Of a stretch of DNA of 64,000 bases, positions 1 to 7,888 are shown in pieces. How positions within the stretch are numbered: the stretch's first letter is position 1; every line of letters begins with the position of its first letter. Location of the stretch: NCBI GenBank assembly GCA_016699535.1, contig CP064980.1:1243501-1307500 (forward strand), given 5' to 3'. Made by a program: the position numbers and the translations under genes. This DNA comes from Myxococcales bacterium. GTDB taxonomy: Bacteria; Myxococcota_A; Polyangia; Polyangiales; GCA-016699535. Under the pieces are notes generated by a model. That model saw only the letters and a program-made list of their open reading frames with translations, searched no databases and was not told the DNA's origin.

Positions 1-2
1 AA

Positions 3-941
3 CATGACGGCGGCCTAAAGCCAAGTGCACAACAGATCACTCAGGGTAAGCACCGCTCGTTGGTCTCAGGCATCACGGTCTGTTCTGCTACGGACGGCAA
101 TCATGGCCGATCGGTCGCTTGGGGCGCTAAGATTTTCGGTTGCCGTTGCGTGATTTACATCCATGAGCATGTCAGCAAAGGACGCGAAGCAGCGATTGCT
201 GCGTACGGAGCCAAAGTAGTGCGCCATCCGGGAAACTACGATGATGCGGTGAAACAAGCTGCTGCGGATGCAAAAAAAAACGGATGGTTTATTGTTTCAG
301 ACACTTCCTATGAAGGCTATACGCAGATTCCCAAAGATGTGATGCAGGGCTATACCATCATGGTGCAAGAAGCGCTTGATCAACTGCCCGCGGGTGTTTT
401 TCCAACGCATGTGTTTGTTCAAGGTGGGGTCGGGGCAATGGCAGCTTCGGTGTGTGCTCATTTGTGGCAACGCTATGGGCAGAAGCGGCCACGTTTTATC
501 GTGGTTGAGCCCGACAAAGCAGACTGCTTGATTCAGAGCGCCAAAGCAGGCAAACCCACGGCGGTGCACGGTGCGCTGGATACCATCATGGCAGGCCTTG
601 CGTGTGGTGAGATTTCGAGCTTGGCTTGGCAGATTCTCGAAACTGGTACGGATGCCTTTATTAGTATTGCGGACGAAGGCGCCGCGCAGGCTATGCGTTT
701 GCTGGCCACGGGAGTGGGCAAGGATCGTCCCCTTGTGGCAGGCGAATCAGCGGTGGCCGGCGTGGCAGCTCTTTGCTCAGCTGCACAGCAGCCCGAACTT
801 TTGCGGCATCTGAAACTTGATAGCGACTCTTGCGTCTTGTTTTTTGGAACAGAGGGCGATACGGACCCAGAGTTGTACAAACATATCGTCGGTAGGAGTG
901 GTGATGAAATTCGGCAAAGTGAAGTAGATGCAACAGATTAA
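3..941 (+). CDS. dpaL: Diaminopropionate ammonia-lyase (5'-truncated by window edge)
   Basis: PLP enzyme that splits 2,3-diaminopropionate (and D-serine-like substrates) to pyruvate and ammonia. The frame is open from base 3, so the N-terminus, including the Schiff-base lysine region, lies outside the window. Visible family signature: S-A-T-D-G-N-H-G-R just after the edge, as in YgeX/DpaL-type enzymes, and later the Gly-rich phosphate-binding segment V-Q-G-G-V-G-A-M-A. The stop overlaps the next start by 14 nt, so the two are translationally coupled. The neighbours (M20 amidohydrolase and N-carbamoyl amino acid hydrolase) resemble the E. coli ygeX-ygeY-hyuA arrangement, pointing to salvage of nitrogen from unusual amino acids, hydantoins or ureides. 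The TTG at 60 is internal, not the start. Other fold-type II lyases are less likely given the TDGNHGR context. Confidence 0.85.
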   Translation, partial: HDGGLKPSAQQITQGKHRSLVSGITVCSATDGNHGRSVAWGAKIFGCRCVIYIHEHVSKGREAAIAAYGAKVVRHPGNYDDAVKQAAADAKKNGWFIVSDTSYEGYTQIPKDVMQGYTIMVQEALDQLPAGVFPTHVFVQGGVGAMAASVCAHLWQRYGQKRPRFIVVEPDKADCLIQSAKAGKPTAVHGALDTIMAGLACGEISSLAWQILETGTDAFISIADEGAAQAMRLLATGVGKDRPLVAGESAVAGVAALCSAAQQPELLRHLKLDSDSCVLFFGTEGDTDPELYKHIVGRSGDEIRQSEVDATD

Positions 942-2154
942 TCAGCAGCGTTTATTGGGATGGATTGATGAGCTGGGCCAGATTGGCGCCATCGACGGTG
1001 GCGGCGTCTGTCGTCTAGCCCTTAGCGATGAAGACAAAGCTGGACGCGACTACGTTGTAGGCTTGATGAAATCACTTGGTCTTGAAGTTAAGATCGATCG
1101 CATCGGCAATGTTCTGGGGCTACGCGAGGGGCAAGAAGATTTACCGCCCGTTATGACAGGTTCACACATCGATACCGTTCGTACCGGAGGCCGCTACGAT
1201 GGCAATCTGGGCGTATTGGCAGGTCTTGAGGTCATTGCCACGCTCAACGATCTTGGTATTCAAAGCAAACGACCGCTTGGGGTTGCCTTTTTCACCAACG
1301 AAGAAGGAAGTCGCTTTGCTCCGGACATGATGGGTAGTCTGGTTTTTCAAGGGGATCTTGCGCTTGAGACGGCTTTAGCCGTTCGAGGAATCGATGGCAC
1401 GACGGTTCAAGAGAATTTGCAGCGCATCGGCTATGCCGGAGATTGGATAAGCGAAGGACAACTGGTCCCGACTGCTTTTGTCGAGCTGCATATTGAACAA
1501 GGACCTGTTCTAGAGGAAGAGACAATCACTATCGGTGCGGTGCAAAGTGTTCAAGGTATTTCCTGGACCGAATATACCTTTAAGGGTGTCTCGAACCATG
1601 CTGGGACCACCCCGATGCGTTTACGGCATGATGCTGGTTATGCTGCTTGCCAAGTGGCAAGTTTTTTGCGTGCGTTGGCCGAAAAAGTTGGCGACGATCA
1701 AGTTGCTACCGTGGGGCGTATGGAGTTTAAGCCCAATCTTGTTAACGTCATTGCCAACCATGCAGTATTTACTGTTGATCTTCGAAATACCGATAACGAA
1801 AAGCTAAAGTTTTCTGAGCAACAGACTTTAAGTTTTATTAACGAATTGTGTGAAAAAGAAGGACTTGAATGCAGTTCTAAAACACTGGCTCGCTTTGATC
1901 CGGTTATTTTTAACGATGTGCTGGTCAATCGCATTGAATCCTTTGCCAAGGAGCTTGGCCACAGCGTTAAACGCATGCCAAGTGGAGCAGGTCACGATGC
2001 TCAAATGCTAGCTCGAATGTGTCCATCTTCCATGATTTTTATTCCAAGCAAAGCTGGCATTAGTCACAACGTGAAGGAATACAGTAGCCCAGAGCATATT
2101 GAAGCCGGGGCCAATATTTTACTCAACCTACTTATGGAACTTGCTCAGGCTTAA
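928..2154 (+). CDS. Zn-dependent M20-family amidohydrolase (N-carbamoyl-L-amino acid hydrolase / allantoate amidohydrolase type)
   Basis: 408 aa, normal length for the HyuC/AmaB/AllC group. Metal-binding pattern is complete by eye: H80-x-D82 in G-S-H-I-D-T-V, D91 in G-G-R-Y-D-G, E125/E126 in T-N-E-E-G-S-R-F, H188 in E-L-H-I-E-Q-G-P and a late His in G-I-S-H-N. The T-N-E-E-G-S-R-F and H-I-E-Q-G-P motifs are typical of carbamoyl-amino acid, ureidopropionate and allantoate hydrolases and separate them from peptidases. The ATG lies inside the end of the lyase gene (14-nt overlap). Family function: hydrolysis of an N-carbamoyl or ureido group with release of ammonia and CO2. Exact substrate is not decidable from sequence; the neighbour that looks specific for N-carbamoyl-D-amino acids suggests hydantoin-derived carbamoyl amino acids. 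Confidence 0.85.
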   Translation: MQQINQQRLLGWIDELGQIGAIDGGGVCRLALSDEDKAGRDYVVGLMKSLGLEVKIDRIGNVLGLREGQEDLPPVMTGSHIDTVRTGGRYDGNLGVLAGLEVIATLNDLGIQSKRPLGVAFFTNEEGSRFAPDMMGSLVFQGDLALETALAVRGIDGTTVQENLQRIGYAGDWISEGQLVPTAFVELHIEQGPVLEEETITIGAVQSVQGISWTEYTFKGVSNHAGTTPMRLRHDAGYAACQVASFLRALAEKVGDDQVATVGRMEFKPNLVNVIANHAVFTVDLRNTDNEKLKFSEQQTLSFINELCEKEGLECSSKTLARFDPVIFNDVLVNRIESFAKELGHSVKRMPSGAGHDAQMLARMCPSSMIFIPSKAGISHNVKEYSSPEHIEAGANILLNLLMELAQA

Positions 2155-2182
2155 TGCCTTTGTTGATTTCAAAGGAATCAGT

Positions 2183-3100
2183 GTGACTCAGAAAGATAAG
2201 ATTGTTATTGGTGTAGGCCAACTTGGTCCGGTTCAAAAACATCATAGTCGAAAACAAGTTGTAGCACGGCTAGTCAAGCACTTGGAAGATGCCAGTTTGC
2301 AAGGTTGTGAATTGGTGGTTTTTCCAGAACTTGCATTAACGACGTTTTTTCCGCGATGGTACGTTGAGCAGTGCTCGGAGATGGACGCGTATTTTGAGCG
2401 TTCGATGCCAAATGAATCAACGAAGCCGTTGTTTGATGGTGCAAAAAAACTCGGTATAGCGTTTGTCTTAGGCTATGCGGAGCTGTCTAGCGATGACGAT
2501 GGAAATTCCAGGCACTACAACACATCGATTCTCGTTGATGCTTCAGCTACTATCGTAGCGAAGTATCGTAAAGTTCATTTGCCAGGGCATGCTGAGCTTG
2601 AGTCGTATCGGCCTTTTCAACATCTTGAGCAACGCTATTTCGAGCGTGGCGATGGTTTTTCTGTCTGGGATGCTTTGGGCATGCGCTTTGGTATGTGCTT
2701 GTGCAACGATCGTCGCTGGTCTGAAAGCTACCGTGTGATGGGCTTGCAAGGGGTAGAGCTCATTGCGCTTGGCTACAACACACCAAAACACTATCCACCT
2801 TTTCCTGAAATTGATGAGCTTGCGGTGTTTCATCATCAGCTGGTGATGCAAGCTGGCGCACATCAAAATGCATGCTGGGTGGCTGCTGCTGCCAAAGCAG
2901 GCAATGAAGAAGGGGTGCCCATGATCGGGGCGAGCTCTATTATTTCACCTTCGGGGCAAATTGTGGCTCAGAGCAAAAGCGAAGAAGATGAACTGATTGT
3001 TGCCGAGTGCGATTTAGCCTTGGCACGCAAGTACAAGCGAACGTTGTTTAATTTTGCTTCGCACCGACATCCTCCGGCTTATTCGACCATCTGCAAATAG
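2183..3100 (+). CDS. Nitrilase-superfamily N-carbamoyl-D-amino acid hydrolase-like amidase
   Basis: 305 aa from a GTG start at 2183, chosen because AAAGGA lies 6 nt upstream and because the product then matches the usual ~304 aa of D-carbamoylases; the frame is open further upstream but that would overlap the previous gene. Catalytic triad readable as E49 (V-F-P-E-L), K130 (Y-R-K-V-H-L-P-G) and C174 (C-L-C-N-D-R-R-W). The C-N-D-R-R-W motif followed by Y-R-V-M-G-L-Q-G-V-E is characteristic of N-carbamoyl-D-amino acid amidohydrolases rather than general nitrilases. Family reaction: N-carbamoyl-D-amino acid to D-amino acid, ammonia and CO2. It follows the M20 hydrolase by 28 nt, so one transcript could serve both stereochemical series of carbamoyl amino acids. 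Cytoplasmic. Confidence 0.85.
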   Translation: MTQKDKIVIGVGQLGPVQKHHSRKQVVARLVKHLEDASLQGCELVVFPELALTTFFPRWYVEQCSEMDAYFERSMPNESTKPLFDGAKKLGIAFVLGYAELSSDDDGNSRHYNTSILVDASATIVAKYRKVHLPGHAELESYRPFQHLEQRYFERGDGFSVWDALGMRFGMCLCNDRRWSESYRVMGLQGVELIALGYNTPKHYPPFPEIDELAVFHHQLVMQAGAHQNACWVAAAAKAGNEEGVPMIGASSIISPSGQIVAQSKSEEDELIVAECDLALARKYKRTLFNFASHRHPPAYSTICK

Positions 3101-3138
3101 TTTTGATCTTGGCGCTTGATCAAGGTTAGGCTGCGTCT

Positions 3139-5319
3139 ATGCACCCAATGAAGCGCTCGGTGGCTTTTTTTATGAGTGGATGCTTTTGCTTTGCTGTTGG
3201 ATGCAGTCCTTCCGGTGAGGGAGTAAAGCGCGCACCGGACGATCATGCTCTTAGTGAACGTCCTCAGAATAGCAACTGTGTGGCCTTTGAGCGCCCGGTC
3301 TTTGCCAACAGTGTTGCGGTAGAGCGCGTGTTTGAGAATTTAAGCTTCAGTAAACCAGTGGCCATGTTGCAGGCTCCGAATGATGATTCGCGTTGGTACG
3401 TCGTGGAGCAAGATGGTCGAATCAAGGTGTTTGACAACCAAGCCACAGCAAGCAGCGCTCAGGACCTTGTGGATCTAAGCGCCGCAATCAATAGTGTTCC
3501 CGGTGAAGCGGGTTTGCTTGGCATGGCCTTTCATCCCGATTTTGAAAACAACAACTACGTTTTTTTATCTTTTACTTTTGGCAATGCACCCATGCGATCG
3601 CGCATCTCGCGTTACACCGTCAATGCCAATGGTACCTCGCTTGATAGCAATTCAGAGCGAGTCATCCTGACTCTTGAGCAGCCCTACGATAACCACAATG
3701 GAGGCAACATCGCTTTCGGTCCCGATGGTTTTCTCTATATCGGCTTTGGTGATGGTGGAAGCGGCGGCGATCCAAATGCAAATGGTCAGAATCCACGCAC
3801 GCTGCTTGCTGCCCTTTTGCGCATTGATGTCGACAGTGCGAACCCCTACGGCATTCCGGCGGACAATCCTTTTGCAAACTCAAGCTGTGATGATGTTGAT
3901 GGTGGATGCCCTGAAATTTATGCGTGGGGCTTGCGTAATCCTTGGCGATGGAGTTTTGATAGTTTAACAGGCGAGCTATGGCTTGCGGATGTAGGACAAG
4001 AAACCTGGGAAGAAGTTAATCGTATTGTGCTTGGAGGCAACTACGGCTGGAATACGCGTGAAGGCATGCACTGTTTTTCGGCTCAAAACTGCGATGCCTC
4101 AGGCTTGATTGATCCAGTGGCTGAATACGATCATAGTGAGGGTGAGTCGATCACAGGTGGCTTTGTCTACCGTGGGCAAACGATTCCCAGTTTATCCGAT
4201 GCGTTTGTCTATGGTGATTTTGTCTCAGGGCGCCTTTGGAAGGTAGGCCCCGATGGCGATGGTGGTTTTCAAGAAGACATGCTCGTAGACAGTGGTTTGT
4301 CTATTTCGTCCTTTGCTCAGGATCACAATGGTGAGATTTACATTCTCGATTATGGCACAGGCGGCATTTACCAGCTGGTTGCTGGTGCACAAACTGACAC
4401 CTTAACGGTACCAGAACTGCTTTCGCAAACCGGATGTGTGGATCCGCAAGATCCCAAGACACCCGACCCAGGGATGATCCCCTACGATATCAATGCCCTT
4501 TTTTGGTCGGACGGAGCGCTAAAGACGCGGTACTTCACCATTCCCGATGGCACGCGTATTACAATTGGAAGTGACGATGACTGGGAGTTTCCGGTTGGAA
4601 CGGTGCTTTTGAAGAATTTCGATCTTGCCGATCAGCGTGTTGAGACACGCTTACTCGTACGGCATGAAGACGGCAATTGGGCAGGGTACAGCTACGAGTG
4701 GAACGACGATCAAAGTGACGCTACTTGGCTTCGCAATGGCAAAACGCGGGACGTTGCAGGACAAACTTGGATTTACCCAAGTTCGGCGCAGTGTCTGCAA
4801 TGCCATACCAATGCATCTGGACGCAGTCTTGGACTCGAAACAGCACAGCTGAACAAAGATCTGCTCTACGAGAGCAGTAAGCTTGTGGGCAATCAGCTCA
4901 CGACGCTTGCAGCTATCGGAATGTTTACATCGATAGACAGTATTGACCCTTCACTGATGCCGCTATTGCCTAATCCTCAAGACGAAAACGAGAGCCTGGA
5001 GAATCGTGCTAGAGCCTATCTGCATACCAATTGCAGCCAGTGTCACCGCCCCGGAGGGCCTACCAATTCCATCATGGATCTTCGCTTCACGACATCTTTA
5101 GCGGATGCAGAGATCTGCGACGAACTTCCCACCGATACCACCATTAAAGTCGATGGACTGCGATTACTGGCCCCTGGACTTCCCGATGCATCTCTTCTTG
5201 TTCTGCGAATGCAGCGCCGCGATCAACTGGGTATGCCACCCCTTGGAAGCAACATCATCGATGAGGATGGTGCAAGTCTTCTGAGCGCTTGGATCAGCCA
5301 ACTAAGCAACTGTCCCTAA
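3139..5319 (+). CDS. Lipoprotein: sugar/sorbosone dehydrogenase-like beta-propeller with C-terminal cytochrome-c-like region
   Basis: 726 aa. A type II signal peptide ends at C22 (A-V-G-C-S), so it is probably an outer- or inner-membrane lipoprotein; ATG 3148 is an alternative start. Residues ~50-410 have glucose/sorbosone dehydrogenase features: G-L-L-G-M-A-F-H-P-D-F, D-N-H-N-G-G-N-I-A-F-G-P-D-G and the W-G-L-R-N-P-W-R-W segment of PQQ-dependent soluble aldose dehydrogenases. The C-terminal third carries two C-x-x-C-H haem-binding motifs, C552-L-Q-C-H and C632-S-Q-C-H, separated by ~75 residues. Inference: periplasmic oxidation of a sugar or aldehyde coupled directly to a covalent haem acceptor in the same chain. 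It starts 39 nt after the hydrolase operon but has no obvious pathway link to it. Substrate unknown; cofactor PQQ is by family analogy. Confidence 0.75.
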   Translation: MHPMKRSVAFFMSGCFCFAVGCSPSGEGVKRAPDDHALSERPQNSNCVAFERPVFANSVAVERVFENLSFSKPVAMLQAPNDDSRWYVVEQDGRIKVFDNQATASSAQDLVDLSAAINSVPGEAGLLGMAFHPDFENNNYVFLSFTFGNAPMRSRISRYTVNANGTSLDSNSERVILTLEQPYDNHNGGNIAFGPDGFLYIGFGDGGSGGDPNANGQNPRTLLAALLRIDVDSANPYGIPADNPFANSSCDDVDGGCPEIYAWGLRNPWRWSFDSLTGELWLADVGQETWEEVNRIVLGGNYGWNTREGMHCFSAQNCDASGLIDPVAEYDHSEGESITGGFVYRGQTIPSLSDAFVYGDFVSGRLWKVGPDGDGGFQEDMLVDSGLSISSFAQDHNGEIYILDYGTGGIYQLVAGAQTDTLTVPELLSQTGCVDPQDPKTPDPGMIPYDINALFWSDGALKTRYFTIPDGTRITIGSDDDWEFPVGTVLLKNFDLADQRVETRLLVRHEDGNWAGYSYEWNDDQSDATWLRNGKTRDVAGQTWIYPSSAQCLQCHTNASGRSLGLETAQLNKDLLYESSKLVGNQLTTLAAIGMFTSIDSIDPSLMPLLPNPQDENESLENRARAYLHTNCSQCHRPGGPTNSIMDLRFTTSLADAEICDELPTDTTIKVDGLRLLAPGLPDASLLVLRMQRRDQLGMPPLGSNIIDEDGASLLSAWISQLSNCP

Positions 5320-5336
5320 TGCTTACTTGGTTACTT

Positions 5337-5478
5337 GGGGACATGCTCGCCGCGAATAAGCAATGCAATTTCATGCAGTTACAAACCCGACCGCGAGACC
5401 TTTTTCATCTAAACGGTTCCGCGGTTGCATCTCTAAGCCACTGCAATCATTCTTAAATTTGAGAAGGAGCATGTCCCC
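5337..5478. repeat. 142-bp repeat, copy 1 (GGGGACATGCTC ends)
   Basis: Begins GGGGACATGCTC and ends with the reverse complement GAGCATGTCCCC. The interior is almost identical to the reverse complement of 7158-7299 (about nine differences over 142 bp by eye). Short extra identity continues outside the ends (TTACTT before the GGGG). The pair forms a long inverted repeat around the protease gene 5780-7057. No open reading frame inside. Probably a non-autonomous mobile or REP/MITE-like element. Confidence 0.85.
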
Positions 5479-5570
5479 ACGTAGGTTTGTTGTTTTTCGC
5501 TTGAATCCTTTGGGTGTGAGCGTGCCAAGGTAGACAGGCCCAAAGACCCTTTGCTCGATCTGCTTTAGAC

Positions 5571-5609
5571 CAAATTTGGCATGTTTTCTCTATAAACATG
5601 CCAAATTTG
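5571..5609. repeat. Perfect 16-bp stem inverted repeat containing TTGGCATGTTT
   Basis: Arms 5571-5586 and 5594-5609 are perfect complements, with a 7-nt loop. The arm contains TTGGCATGTTT, the same core found in palindromes at 14820-14874 and 41156-41181. It lies between the dehydrogenase-like gene and the protease gene and is followed by TCTG rather than a T-run, so it is not a classic terminator. Either a dispersed hairpin repeat or a regulator site. Confidence 0.6.
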
Positions 5610-5779
5610 TCTGCTCAACTGAAGCGACAATGAGCTACGATTTCACAGGATCCATAGCACAACTACCCATGCTGGGGCACTCAACCCCAGTGATGGTAAC
5701 CCTTGAGTTATAGAGCTCATTGAAATCCATAGTTAATTTGCTCGGATTACTTGGATCAATTCTTGCTCTGTACCCGAAG

Positions 5780-7057
5780 ATGTCCCATGAGCACATGCAA
5801 CCATGGCATCGAGCCGCCCTAGCCGCAGCATGGATAAGTCTTTGTAGTTGCGCGGCTGAGACGAGCGCTGAGTTTTCGCAAAACAACGATGCGGTGATGT
5901 ACGCGCAGCATGGTGTGATTGACCCAGCCTACCACGTGGCGCCGGCCGTAGGGGCCATCTTTAGCTGGTCTCCCGATCGCTATTTTGAAAAAACGGCAAC
6001 CGCCACATTGATTCGCATACCTGATGACGATGGAAGCTTTTCCGATGAATGCAGCAATATTGTTCTCACTGCGGCACATGTATTTGATTATGAAGAACAA
6101 AGCTATCCAACCACAGAAGGGCTTCGCTATTTTGTGCGGTTTGATGTGCCCACAGTCGATGGTTCACGCAAGCACGCTTATCTGCCGGTGCTCGAAAACA
6201 AAAAAATACGAATCTCTCCGAATAACGGTACTACCGATTTGCTCTCGGCCGGGCGTTGGGATTTTACCGTAGCCAAACTTGCCTATACGCTATGTCCTGA
6301 GCAACTCGATGGACAACCGATTCCGCACATCGCTGAAGGCTACCCAGAAGCGGATTCCGGAAAGCTTGCCTTCTTTGTGGGCTACGGGGATTCTTTGTGT
6401 AACGGGGGATTGCCTTGGAACTACAGTGGTAGTGGCTTAGGAAGCAAGCGGGCGGGTGTCTTCGATTGGCCAAACGAAGGCCTGCCCAATGCAAGCCAAC
6501 TTCTTGTGCTCTCAAACATTTTAACGACCTGCAAGGGAGATTCTGGTGGACCCGTACTTGTTTCAACTGAAGCTCAAAACGGTATGGTGACTTTACCTTC
6601 AAATAGGCTTCGCTATGCGTTGGACGAAATTCTAGCCATTGATTCCCGGGGTATCGTTCATGCAGACGGCAACGATCCCCCTTCGGGTCTGCAAGCATTT
6701 GCAAATGTCGTGGGGCATCGAAAAAGCATCGAGGCTTTGGGTCGAGAGCTTCGTGCAGGGCAGGACACAACGCAGCTGCCAGCTTTTGAAGAGCTGCCGA
6801 GCTGCTCCTATTTAACATTCAGTTCTACTCGGTCGGAAGTGTATAGCGCGTTCACCACTCAGGAAGTGTGCGATGAATTGCGGATGCAAGTATGGCTTCC
6901 CTATTGTTCCCAGCGCCACGGAAGCCCTGCGCACTGCTCATTGTATTGCACCTGGTACGCTGGTGCTAAAGAATGCGTGCCGGGAACAGAGGGTTCCTGC
7001 TGGCCATGGGACACCACCCCCGAGCAAATCGAAGAGCTTGAATGTTTTCCGCCCTAG
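5780..7057 (+). CDS. Trypsin-like (S1 family) serine protease, probable lipoprotein/secreted
   Basis: 425 aa from ATG 5780; an ATG at 5795 or a TTG at 5720 are alternatives, and no strong ribosome site decides. The N-terminus is basic then hydrophobic and reaches L-C-S-C (C24), a possible lipobox. Chymotrypsin-fold triad: H100 in V-L-T-A-A-H, D161 in W-D-F-T-V-A-K-L, and S255 in C-K-G-D-S-G-G-P-V-L, so the protein is predicted active. The C-terminal ~75 residues are Cys-rich (about ten Cys, e.g. P-Y-C-S-Q-R and A-H-C-S-L-Y-C), probably a disulphide-bonded accessory module. The gene is enclosed by two 142-bp inverted repeats, so it may move or invert as a cassette. Substrate unknown. Confidence 0.8.
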   Translation: MSHEHMQPWHRAALAAAWISLCSCAAETSAEFSQNNDAVMYAQHGVIDPAYHVAPAVGAIFSWSPDRYFEKTATATLIRIPDDDGSFSDECSNIVLTAAHVFDYEEQSYPTTEGLRYFVRFDVPTVDGSRKHAYLPVLENKKIRISPNNGTTDLLSAGRWDFTVAKLAYTLCPEQLDGQPIPHIAEGYPEADSGKLAFFVGYGDSLCNGGLPWNYSGSGLGSKRAGVFDWPNEGLPNASQLLVLSNILTTCKGDSGGPVLVSTEAQNGMVTLPSNRLRYALDEILAIDSRGIVHADGNDPPSGLQAFANVVGHRKSIEALGRELRAGQDTTQLPAFEELPSCSYLTFSSTRSEVYSAFTTQEVCDELRMQVWLPYCSQRHGSPAHCSLYCTWYAGAKECVPGTEGSCWPWDTTPEQIEELECFPP

Positions 7058-7157
7058 CGTTCCGGAAGTTTACATGAAACACAAAAGCTAGCTAATCGAA
7101 TAGTCCTGTATCTGGCAGTCATCGCTTTGAAGTCCGATTGAATAAGTGGCTTTACAT

Positions 7158-7299
7158 GGGGACATGCTCCTTCTCAAATTCAAGAATGATTGCAGTGGCT
7201 TAGAGATGCAACCGCGGAACCGTTCAGATGAAAAAGGTCTCGTGGTCGATTTTGTAACTGCATGAGATTGCGTTGCTTATTCGCGACGAGCATGTCCCC
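7158..7299. repeat. 142-bp repeat, copy 2 (inverted relative to copy 1)
   Basis: Starts GGGGACATGCTC and ends GAGCATGTCCCC, exactly the same length as 5337-5478 and nearly identical to its reverse complement. It directly abuts the 5' edge of the HNH endonuclease remnant, so it may have truncated that gene. It also closes the 1.96-kb inverted-repeat unit that starts at 5337. Confidence 0.85.
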
Positions 7300-7317
7300 A
7301 AGTAATAGGGCGGGAAT

Positions 7318-7731
7318 GTGCTTGATATTGGCCGCAGGAGACGCACGATTCCGCCGGCTATATCGCGGGCACTGAGATTACGCGACCAAGGCTGCAAGTT
7401 TCCGGGCTGCACGCACACCAAGTTTTTGCATGCACATCACATCAAACACTAGGCGTATGGAGGCGAGACCAAGCTGGATAACTTGATATTGCTATGCACA
7501 AAGCATCATCGCGCGGTGCATGAAGATGGCTTTACCCTGCGCAAACACAAATACAGCTGGTGTTTTTATGCGCCCGATGGCGAAGCCCTATTGAACACCC
7601 CGGCGTTTCCGCGGGAAGGCCTTCAGCTTGTGAAATCACTGACCTTGCCGGCGCCTAAACACAACGAAGCGCTGATGCCCGAGCGCTATCAACACCGGCC
7701 GGATTACGTGACTGCGGTGCAGAGTGTTTGA
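7318..7731 (+). pseudogene. HNH endonuclease C-terminal remnant (DUF222/13E12-type), truncated and interrupted by TAG
   Basis: Reading in one frame from 7318 gives L-D-I-G-R-R-R-R-T-I-P, then R-D-Q-G-C-K-F-P-G-C, H-A-H-H-I-K-H, a TAG at 7450-7452, A-Y-G-G-E-T and L-D-N-L-I-L-L-C-T-K-H-H-R-A-V-H-E. This is the HNH module that closes DUF222-type proteins. The stop sits where the family normally has Trp (H-W-x-x-G-G), so a TGG-to-TAG change is the simplest explanation. The frame is closed upstream inside the 142-bp repeat and no N-terminal DUF222 part is visible. A product starting after the stop (TTG 7483) would lack half of the metal site. Non-functional relic. Confidence 0.8.
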
Positions 7732-7744
7732 ACGCGTTGCTTGG

Positions 7745-7772
7745 TTGATGCAGAGATTGTCATTTCTATAAT
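7745..7772 (+). promoter_or_regulatory. Putative sigma-70 promoter for the tryptophanase gene
   Basis: TTGATG (7745-7750), 16-nt spacer, perfect TATAAT (7767-7772). It would give a leader of about 110 nt before the ATG at 7889. No convincing leader peptide was found in it. Confidence 0.45.
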
Positions 7773-7888
7773 GATTTCAGAGGCACAAATTTGGTTGGCA
7801 CTTTTGCTCTTTCGCTGGCTCGCTCACGGAGTTGCCGATGGGCTGAGCTGTAGTGGCTGGTTGGACGATTTTCCTGTAGATCGGTGCG

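Noticed and set aside
5635..5886. Minus-strand 83-codon frame before the protease
   Set aside because: Overlaps the protease start, with no signal or motif.
7853..7879. Eight-codon reading M-A-G-W-T-I-F-L before tnaA as a TnaC-like leader peptide
   Set aside because: It has Trp but no Shine-Dalgarno and no distal Pro, and the arrangement does not match TnaC; chance is likely.
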